NCBI GenBank assembly: GCA_037893225.1
Contig: JAZGUH010000699.1
Location: forward strand, 248,001 to 312,000
DNA from: Hippasteria phrygiana
Taxonomy: Eukaryota > Echinodermata > Asteroidea > Valvatida > Goniasteridae
Direction of reading: 5' to 3'
DNA length: 64,000 nt
The translations under genes and the position numbers were made by a program. The notes below the pieces were generated by a model. It was not told the origin of the DNA, ran no database searches, and was given only the letters and a program-made list of their open reading frames with translations. Position 1 is the stretch's first letter. Each line of letters opens with the position of its first letter. Below are positions 34,121-44,800 of the stretch, one piece after another.

Positions 34121-34300
34121 GGGGTGCGTTTTGGCGGTCATAACCGAAAATTGGTTCTATTGTTATTTTGTGGTTAATCATTTTAGGGATTTGAGTATTT
34201 CGTTATGGTTCGTAATTCTCGCCAATTTAAACATTTCCAAAGAAGAAACAAGTGAACCGATTTTTGGTTATGACTGTTTACGACCACCAAAACGCACCCC
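34121..34300. mobile_element. MITE family F6, single copy
   Basis: Ends GGGGTGCGTTTTGGCGGTCA / GACCACCAAAACGCACCCC are inverted repeats. Subterminal ACCGAAAATTGGTTC mirrors GAACCGATTTTTGGTT. Confidence 0.75.
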
Positions 34301-34575
34301 ACAACTTGTATGATTGGCAGATCATGCAGTAATGGGTTTGCGCGACTGATTGATCGCACAAGTTCCCTGCATGCACTGCAGTGCATGATCAGTAGGTGGC
34401 TTGCACTATTGGCCGATGTTTGCATGATCAAGCAATGTTTGTGCGATTGACTGATGCTTGCGCAATCCACTAATTAGCTGTTCTAATTCCACTAGAGCAG
34501 TTGCATTCATCAGTAACTGGTACCCTGAGAGGGATTCCCCAATTCCGTATTTTTATTGCCATTTAAAATTGATGG

Positions 34576-35196
34576 AAAGATTTTACTTTAACCCCAACAG
34601 CCCAAGGCTTTTTACTAGAATCCTTCCCTAACCACACAAACTCCAACACTGTGTAGTAAACCAATGGCACATTCTTTGTACTTAGACAAAATCAGGGCAT
34701 CAAGTCCCATGCAAAGTGATGGTGCCAAGGCTCTACAGTACCCAATCACACAAAATTCAACACAAATGGGGTGTTTGATTTTGGCAGGTTAGGGATGGTT
34801 AGGGTAAATACCCCCCACCAAAATCGGTCAGGAACACCAAATCTTGGAAAATAACCATCCATTTGTGTTCAGAATTGTATAATAAATACTTGGCACAACC
34901 TTTAATTTTGATAATTTTGTTGGGACATTTTGCAAAAATGTTTTAGTGCAATATAGGGGAAGAAAGTTTGTGTTTTCTGTGTTAGAAGTTCTTGGCACCA
35001 TGTAGGCCAAAAGTCACTCAAAGTGTTCACACAAATGTTGATTTCTTCCTAATTTTTTACAGATTTTGCCGACATAAATCTTGAAATAACAGGTTGTGCC
35101 ACATGTTTAGACAGTTGTAATCAATGAGGGTTGGTTATTTTCCAAGATTTTGCTGTTCTTGACCGATTTTGGTGGGGGGTATTAAAGTAAAATCTT
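34576..35196. mobile_element. MITE family F7, copy 3, carrying an internal insertion
   Basis: Ends AAGATTTTACTTTAACCCC / GGGGGTATTAAAGTAAAATCTT. Relative to copy 1 it has about 220 extra bp at 34591-34812 with CCCTAACC / GGTTAGGG inverted ends, similar to the TTAA family at 44962. Confidence 0.75.
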
Positions 35197-35798
35197 ACCA
35201 TGACAGACAGCGAAAATCATAAACTTTATTATTATTATTTGGACTGGTTCACAGTGCCATAGGCTTGTGTATAATAAATTACATGGTTTGTTTGGCCTAC
35301 ATATCCACAATGCATTGAGCATGAGAATGGCTAGTGACTGAGTAGTGTAGTGATTAACTTCTTAATCTTAGTGAAATTCAGTTCAGACTTCAAATGCTAT
35401 TCAAAATTACCTGTCTGCTTTGCTTCGTGTACTGATCAAATATGGTGCTTTCAAACTTTATTTCTGAAGTCCTTTCCCTGGTTATGGTATCAGCGTGGCG
35501 TGGGTTATTTCTGAGTGAAAGAGCGGATAAAAGTCTTCTCGTCGTCTATTATATTCACGTCAGCTGCACCCGTACGGGTTCGTTCATTCACATTGAGGGG
35601 ATCTGCAAATGTTACTCTTTTTACAACAATTTATTTGGCTTATGAAATCTGTTGGCTTAAAAAATAACCTAATTTTGTTGTATCAAACTATGTATTATAT
35701 ATGCATATAAGATTGAAACGTGGGAATGAGTAAGACAATTACTCACTGCTCCTCCTTGCACAAAAATGGAAGAGCTAATCCGGCGACCCAAATAAATA

Positions 35799-35810
35799 AG
35801 GTCATGACCT
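35799..35810. promoter_or_regulatory. Palindrome AGGTCATGACCT upstream of OGFOD2
   Basis: Perfect 12-bp inverted repeat of the nuclear-receptor half-site AGGTCA with no spacer, 30 bp before the OGFOD2 ATG. Whether it is bound is unknown. A chance palindrome or a 5' UTR position is possible. Confidence 0.25.
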
Positions 35811-35840
35811 TTGCGGGACGACAAGACTGTTAAACTCAAA

Positions 35841-38800
35841 ATGTCCACAACTGAGCGTAGTCCCAGCTATTTTTGCAAGTGTTTTTTGACGAACAACATT
35901 TTCATAGAAGAATACAACCTTCATGTGACATACCACAGCGATGACCAATTCCGAGAAAGCTGGAAAAAGGTGCGTACCAAAGGCCCTGTGCTAGTGGCAA
36001 AGTGAAGTGCTCTTTTTCTGATCCCTGAGCTGATAAATTATTGATAATGTTTGGACTATAAATGGGAAATTTAAAGGTAGTATATCACCATTAGTTTTTG
36101 CTGCAATTTTCAGAAATAAATGGATTTGGGGGTTAGTATTTTTGTGCTAGCAAATACTGAAACACTGACCTGTTTAAAGTTTTGTGTGCATAGATGCTGG
36201 GAAAACCGTAGCCCTAGAATGACGCTATATAATATAGCATCATAGCGCCCAAGTATGCAAAACAGTCCTATGCTAGAAACCGAAGATCAAAAATCACACT
36301 TTACCTGCATAAATATTCTTGGCATCATTTTATTCAAACAGTTGAACAGCCCATCTCCCTGTACGGATAGAAATATTCCTCCAAGAATGTCAAGAACAGG
36401 AGATATTTGCGGCGCAAAATCGTCTCCACGCGACGCTGACTTCACAAACACGAGGAGTAATGCCTTGTCCGCACGTCTTGAATGTTCATCAACAACAGAG
36501 GGCGCAATTTCGGCTGTGCACGCGGCGACTGTAAATTGCGCCCTCTGTTGATGAACGTTCTAAATGTGAGTATTACTCCTCGTGTTTGTGAAGTCAGCGT
36601 CGCGTAGAGACGATTTTGCGCCGCAAATATCTCCTGTTCTTGACATTCTTGGAGGAATATTTCTATCCGTACAGGGAGATGGGCTGTTGAACTGTTTGAA
36701 TAAAATGATGCCAAGAATATTTATGCAGGTAAAGTGTGATTTTTGATCTTCGGTTTCTAGCATAGGACTGTTTTGCATACTTGGGCGCTAGGACGCTATA
36801 TCATAGCGTCCTTCTAGGGCTAGGAAAACCGTAGTCTGCGCAGAGAGAAAAAAATATCTTCTATTACTAGTCTGGTTCCCTGACCATACTTTAGACAAAA
36901 CGGAGCAACTTATAGACATCTGGGAATTATCAGGTCGGGGAACTAGACTATTTCCAACGATTGTCGGCCGGCAATCGTTGGGAAACGATATAAATTTCCA
37001 CTTTTCTTGAAAACGACAGCACATCAGGTGACATGATTTCCCAGGATGGTTGAGACAACTATTAACTTTCTAGTAAGGCATTTCGTAATAATTCAATAAA
37101 CAAATATTTGGAGGATTACCAATCGTGTAACAGGGAACAGATTTGACATTGCTTGGGATGGGTAATTTCTGTATGAAGTTAGCTTTCTGCCTGTAAATTA
37201 ATATCAGGAAGATTATCACCATCATCATTTCCGGTTTTATCATTAAAAATAGCCACCAAAGAAAAAAGTCAAAGGACTGAAAATATTTAGTTTACAGTAA
37301 AAATTAAACATTTACAATGGTTGCAAAGAAATTATATAAATGGTAAAATTTGAACAAAAATGACAATAACAGTGACTAACATTACAAATAAAAATGTAAT
37401 AATTAGAATATAATAAAAAAGAGAGTACAATTATATAAATTATATAAATTGCAAACACCTAAAAAGCACAACTACTGAGAATTAATTAATCTAATCATAG
37501 ATAGGACAGGAGATTATTTATATTTCTGAGTATTGATATGACAGAGGGCGCTTTAACACCATTGACCAGTGGCCACTCCTTGGGATTTTTCCTAAGATCT
37601 TAGGAATTTTGGTGGAAAAACATGCGCAAAGTGCTTATTCCAGCGCTCTGTTGAATGCATTTGCCATTGCCTTGGGAATTCTTGGGAATTTTACTGGATG
37701 AATCTTGGGAATTTCAAATTTGATGAGTGGAGTTAAGGCACCCTCTGTTGACAAGAAACTATGTCAGACTCTGGTGTGGTAAAACCTATGGTCTTGGTAA
37801 GCGATATTTTCGTAAAATTTCACCATTTTGAGTGACATTTCAAGAAATTGAACCTAACCTACGTGTACATGGCCACGTCAAGATAATGCATATGAAATGT
37901 TGGGGGGAAAATTTCGTGACAAGAGTTAGGGCTCCTGCAAAAAATTGAAATATTTCTCCCACAGCAGTTTATATGTGTCTCTCTGTAAGGTTTGTGAAAA
38001 ACCTTACAGTTCTGGAAGTAACCAAGACTACCCTGCTAAATTCAACAGTCCAGCGGTGACTCATAAGTCATATGAGTTTCCTGCTCAATCTGACGCAGTC
38101 CAGCACAGTCCAATATTTATGAAGCGCTTCATAATTCTTTTATGACAGACATGTAATCTCTTCTGATGAACGTGTTACGACGCCCAGATTTACCCCAAAA
38201 AATGACGTATCTATCGATATACTTTTTCAGATCGTATTTTGACCAGCACGTGTAACCCGTTGCAGGTATCATTCTATCTCTGGTAATTTCTAAATTCATC
38301 TTTATGATAGATTATTATTATATTTTATAATATTTAAAAAACTATCCCATTTTCTTTAGGGCATTAAATTAGAGAGAAAGAGAGAGAGATTTTAGAATCT
38401 GGGAATTCCCCTTTTTTAAAGAAAAAAATTAGAATTTCTACAAAGGGGGTATATTACAAAAAAAAATCTGCCTTGAAACTCCCCTTTTACATACTACTAC
38501 TAACACACCACACAAAACCTGGCCCTTCTCAGGGCCGCACTTAAAAAAAAAAAAGAGTCTAGAGATCATGTCTGTTCTTGACAAGAATTGGAACTGCTAT
38601 TTCTTTATTACACAAAAGTATAATACCTGTACATTTCAAATGCATTTTTACATTAATTAGCATTGATGGAAAAGTTATTAACAAAATCCTAATTATTATG
38701 CTAATTAATTAAAATTACTGGGTTTTTCTTGGGCTTCCATAAAAGCATTAATTTCATCCCCAGAATTACCTTGTGGGCAATGTTTTAAACAAGCTCATAA

Positions 38801-41800
38801 GTGGCAAGTATTTCTTCATTATGCTAATTAATATGCTAATTAATTAACAAATTATTAAAAGTCATACTTTTAACTAAGTTGTGACTAGCTTACCCTGCTT
38901 TCACTTCTAGAATACATAAAAGTTGTCTAAACTTGCATGATAGTGCATTTGGCTATGAATGGAGGTTGTTTTCCCTGAGGTCATTAGGCCTTAATTGATA
39001 TTTTAATATTTTTTTGGTAATTAGGCCTTAATAGCAGATAGTCTTAAGATTGATCAAGTGAAAGAGCCGGCTGTTTTCTACAAATGTTCAAAAAATGAGA
39101 TAAATCGCCCAAATACTTTTCTAGATTTGATTTTTTGAAAATGGACCATTTCTTTTCAACATTACATAATACCAAGTGGACCATCTGACAAGCTTCAGGT
39201 TTAGACTGGTTATGTAACTAATTTATGGCCAATTTTCAGGCTTCTTGGAGATTATTGAGGGGTGTACAAGCCATTTGCTTTTTGTTTGAGGAAAATTGGC
39301 AGAGGCATTGCAGAGTTAGAGTAATTTTTAGTTGAAGATCAACATTTAAATATTGTTGCCTAGCAACCCAAAAAGTCATAAATCACTTTTCCTATTTTTG
39401 CAGAAGCCGTCTGGCAAACTGACTGACGAGAGAACTGCAAATTTGAGGAATCTGTTAACATACGTGTATTTTTTCAGTTACAGGAGTTCTACATATCATG
39501 CGTCAGAAATTACACTGACAAGCTTTATTTCATGTATTTATTCATGTTTTTTGTTAATTTCACTCATAGGTCTTGACAGGAAGGAAATGCAGTGATGCAA
39601 ACTTTGAGGAAATCCTTGAGAAGGTTAGGAAATTGGCGGACAATGTTGCTTAGTTGTAACGGTATTCATTGTAACAGTGACTGAATTGCTAAAAATAAAT
39701 TTTTAGCATTCATGAAAGGAACAAATTTGGGAAAAGTTTGCTTTATAAAAGTTCTGGCATTTTATTTCTGCTTGATATATTTAATGGAAAGAGTATCTTG
39801 TAAATAAAAACAGCCATCTTGAATAATTAACTTAATGGCCAAAAAAAAAAATCTTATATAACAAAAAACAGGCCTGCAGACATTTTTTAATAGAATTGCA
39901 AATTTCATGTGCACAATTCAAAAAGTTTTATGAAATGTTTTGATACTTTTATAAGAGTTAAAGACATCCTGATTGCACCGGTTACTTTTCAGGTGAAGGC
40001 CGAAGTGGAAAGAAGAAAAAGTCTTGGACGGGAAAGTTTGCAGAGACGAGAACTCATTTCAGCCAGCTATACACCCCTCCATCCTCATGTTTACACATTA
40101 CAGGTATGAGGGCGTTAGGGGAAGGTGGCAAGAACTACGTGGGGTTGGGGGGGGGGGGGGCACATGTCCATCATTGATAATTAGTGCCCATAGCAGCCAA
40201 AACTTCAGTTTATTAACCCCTTGCGTACGGATGACACCTGTGGGCGCAAAAAAAAACACTGCCACCAGGCCGGATGACGCCACTGCCGCTGTTTGTGCAG
40301 TTTCAATCCATTGTTGGATTATTGTGTATGTCATGCTTGACTGCACAAACACATTGTAGCGGTTCGATTTGGCTGCCATAACCGCTGCAACACCCCGACA
40401 TCTCCCATAAAATACCGCGCTCAAGGGGTTAAGAACCTCAAGGTTTTTGCTCCTGAAAACAAAGTTCTTTTTCCCACACCTTCCCCGCTGAGAAAATTAG
40501 GTAATGCTTTTCATATCTGCGTTTGAAGAAATCTGTAGTAAAGTTCATGATGGCTCGGGGCCTGTACTGGGGAAACACGTGTATCACAGCTTTGGAAGTG
40601 AGTTTCTTGGGAAGAGCTGTTTGGTAACACTGATGCGCATGCGTCTAATTTGCATATTAGATCACGCCCCATTGCATGCGTGGCGGTCTATACCAGTGGC
40701 GGTATACAGTGCAGTGCCCGTTCAAAATGTGCAGTAGTGCGTGGCAGTCTATACCGCCACATTTGCAGATCTAGGCCTCCGGTATTGCTGCTTTTTTGCA
40801 GCTTTTTTGAGAACCGCTCATCCGAACAACTTCAAACTCGACACTGCACATTCTTGGGTCCTGAGCAATACACCTGCCGATTTTCAACTTCATACAGTGC
40901 CCGGTTCTGGAGATAATCGAATTACATACACACTGACAGAGATTCCTGGAATTATCGTTAGATTATTTGTTTATTTATTTGCAGTCAAACATCCAAAAAG
41001 CAATGATTGGATAAAAAAACCAAATCAAATATTTACAGAAATTATTTCACTAAAAGGTAAAAACGCCTTCCTTGATTTGAGCATGAATTTTGTGACAACC
41101 AGTTTCTGAGTGTAGCCAATTAGCCAATTTCTTTCTGTCAGTTAAGAAGGGGTGTCGAGCAGCATTTTCTTGCTACTGCGCACGCTTTTAATGTGTTCTA
41201 CTTATCCTTTTTGTGTGTTTCTGTAGAAGAGTTATTTTACAGAAGAGTTCATCAGTCTTGTTGAATACAGCAGGAGAGATGCAGCAAGTGTAGAGAGACT
41301 GGAGAAAATGTTACACCAAGAAAGTGGTAATAAGAAAGCTTTGAGTCTTGTTTTATTTATTTTAGATTTGAACCAAACATTCCCAGAAATAGCTAAGAAC
41401 ACTTCAAGAAAACAAAAAAAGGAAAATGTCAGTTGTAGGTTTGCGAGGAAAGCATGATACAACCTGGGAATCCCTGGCTAAACATTTATTTCGGGGTTTA
41501 TGACTTCTGACTAGCGCCCCCCGATCAAAGACGCTGACAATTCGTCACCAACACCACGAACTGACACTCTCGAGCACGTGAGTGCCATGGCGCGCGCGTA
41601 TTTTACAGAACAGAGCAATTTTCATTTTCACGAACTGAAACCATTCTTAATTTCACGAGTTTATATGTTTTCAGTTCAATGTTTCTGTAAACCCACAAGT
41701 ATACAGATGGAGTAGATTCGTGTCAAAGCTTTTAAAGCGTTTTTCTTGGAATGGTATTTCCGCTACATGCTTGCATGTCAATTCGTGAAAACGAATTCTT

Positions 41801-44800
41801 CTCTAGCGATTCAGTGTCCGATGTGCGCGTGCACACCTGGGTGTCAGTTCGTGAAACCAAAATTTACTCAGTACGCGGTTTCACAAACTGACACCCAGGT
41901 GCGCGTGAGTGCCAGTTCGTGAAAACAGTGACGAATTTGGGGGACCACCAACATGGGGCAAGAGAGCTCAGTTGGTAGAGCACCAGTACGGTATTCCGGA
42001 GGTCGCAGGTTCGAATCCCGCTCCTGCCAGTTTTTTTTGTTCACTTTGAAAATTCATTGAAGTTACCTGGTCACTTTCCCTTGTGGTTTGTTTGACGATA
42101 TGAAAATAAAAAGTAAATGATGAATGAAATAAATAAATAAATAAATAAATAAACCAAAAATTGTAAACACATTTTAATTTTTTATTTTTTTTTCACAGCT
42201 GAGAGGGTGTACTCGTTCCCCATCTTTACCCACCAGTTCTGCCAAGATTTCATCCAAGAGATTTGCTACTTTGAGAGCAGCGATTTGCCCAAGGGACGGC
42301 CAAACACCATGAACAATTACGGGGTGAGATGTCAATTGTCAATGTCATCGTTAAAGCCAGCTCTCTGTGGCAACCTCTCAAAAATGTGACCTGGTAGCAC
42401 AAAATGAGCGGAAATTCGCACTATGGTTTTCTAAATCACTAGCAGAAATAACAATTTGTCACTGGAAAGTCAATTTTGGGGATTTTAACAACTGTTTATT
42501 TGAAAACCCTATTCTATCATACCCCAAAGTTTTTAAACCGTAAATATATTCTCAAAATATTTTTAGGGGATTTCTTTTTTGAACTCGGGTTAAAGTGTGC
42601 ACTGATCACAAACTTTGAGCTTCATTTTCTCAAAACAAGGGGTCAAGACTCTGACAACTCTAAAAGGTGTATCGGGGGCTAGGAATGAGGTACCTGTACT
42701 TTCAGGAAATACCGTAATCTTGATTTTTCAATCTTGGCTACTTTCCACCCATTTCGTGGGAACAGGTCACATATTACTTATGAACATGAATAACCTGCCT
42801 CCGAGGCGTCCTACTCGGAGAAAGACCCAGTTATGTTACTAAAACTAATTTCACTTGCAGGTTTTGGGCGGCAGAAAGATTCCTCCGCTAATCTTTCAAC
42901 ACGCCACTCGTGCTTAAAGTTTTGCGTCTGTCCGGTGTCTGTGCTGTTATATCAATGGCATGCTAAAATAATAAAATCCCCGTTTTAAAATGTTAATGAA
43001 TATTTTTATTCAAATATCAAAGCACTGTTTAAGTTATTTAATCACGGAGATGGTAGAGTCAGCTCTGGTGCTTAACGAGCATTGATGTATTTCATGCCTG
43101 GCAAAACTCTTCTCTACAAAATATTCTGTTTCTCAGAAGATTAAGTTGCATGCAAATCAGCAACAAATGGCCACACAGAATAAATTATCATTATGGTGAA
43201 TTTAGCTTTGTGATAGCTACTTAGTTAATACAAAAAAATATTAAAACCTCAGACACCTCTCGGAATTTTGCAGTGTTTTGTTCCATGAATACAATTCAGA
43301 AACACAACATACATTAGGGTCATCATGGTTATGCCAGTAGTAAATTGGAGTTTGGGGGGGGGGGGGGGGGTCATGGTGCTTGTGTCCTTGAGCAAGACAG
43401 TTTGTCACAAGCTGCTTCTCACCACCCAGGAGGAAATGGGGTACATGTGAGGGTAGTGATGGTTATGTGTTTGATTAGCCATTGTAAGCTTACCTTCTGC
43501 GCACTTCCGGGTTGAAAGCGAGAATGTCAGTGGTAAACAAAACGATGCTTTTCAGCACATTCATTCATGCATGAATTAATCAGGCCATAAAAGGAAGTGC
43601 AGGCGCATGATCAGCATAAAGTTGTTTACTGTGACATTAAGATCCTCGTTTTCAAACGCGGAAGTGCGCAGATCGGCGCTAAACTCGTCGTTGTGGGATT
43701 CCTCTATACTCCTCAGGGACTCGAAGCTGGGGTTTCAGGAATGATTAATAGGCCTGATGAGCAGAGGTAATATGGTAGTGCCTCGAGCACCGTGATCATA
43801 CTGGATATGTGTGCTTTAAATATCTATATTAGTCTTATTTCTGTAAATGGGAAGAGTTTTTGCTAGGAAAAGATCGATTATGGCGACAGTGGTACAATAG
43901 GGTGACACTGTTGCCCTATTATAGCATTGGGGGATTGTTGTTAAAACTGTCTAAACTGAGCCTAGTTATTTCATCCATTACTTCCCGAAGGTTTTACTGA
44001 ATGAACTAGGCTTCAATGACCGGTTCGTGACCCCTCTGGTGCGTGACTACGTGACCCCTGTCACAAGGCTCCTGTACCCCGAGAGTGGGGGCGCTTCACT
44101 GGACTCTCACAAGGCTTTTGTCGTCAAGTACAAACTTGGCGAGGATCTGTCGCTAGCCTATCACTATGACAACGCGGAGCTTACTCTGAACGTGTCCCTT
44201 GGGAAGGAATTCACTGAGGGGTCGTTGTACTTTGGAGCCATGCGATGGGTGAGTTGGAATTGAGGTATCAAGATCTCTTAGGCAAAAAAAACCCAAACTA
44301 ACAACTTGTGTTGCCCTTAAATGGGAAAAATCGGAGGGAGGCTTTTTTTTGTTGTTGCTTTTTTTAAGCATCCATGAAAACAATACTACATGTCGTGTAA
44401 CCCGGAAGTCAGGAGGCAAAAAGTAAGCTTATTTAAAAGTGAGATGGCAAAATGCACGATTGTGCAGTTGTAGCTGTATTTAAAGACAACGATTTTAATC
44501 AAACTTGTTTATTTTGTGCGGGAAAAGGTGAGATTTTGAACATTGCTTTAAAAAAATTTACCCCCCCAAAAAAGAAGAAGCACGACCCGACTTTTTTACT
44601 TTTTAGGGTCGGTCACGGAGGGCAACAAAACTATTTTTTTTGGCTTCTAATTTACACAAACAGGAAACAGCTCACACAGTAGCTTAAAATTTCCTTAACT
44701 ACTGCCACCCTTTCCAAGTGACGTTCCAGACAACAAGTGTTTCTTGGGGCCAACAGTGTTTGTTTTTAAGTAACCAGTTTTTGAAATTTATAAAAAGGGT

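Larger units (their letters stand above)
33135..35840. other. Divergent intergenic region, oxygenase C / OGFOD2
   Basis: Starts with a G-rich tract (about 33258-33314) and continues through unique A+T-rich DNA, a cluster of TGCATGATC/GCGCGATTG words (34020-34450), F6 (34121-34300) and F7 (34576-35196). The OGFOD2 proximal promoter follows. No gene was seen. Confidence 0.6.

Noticed and set aside
36255..36778. Matching open frames on both strands
   Set aside because: They are mirror images created by the 614-bp palindrome. Identical peptides on both strands are expected and no known domain is present.
39353..39595. 80-codon open frame proposed as an OGFOD2 exon
   Set aside because: Its translation does not resemble OGFOD2. 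The exon that does (CSDANFEEILEK) lies in another frame at 39584-39623.
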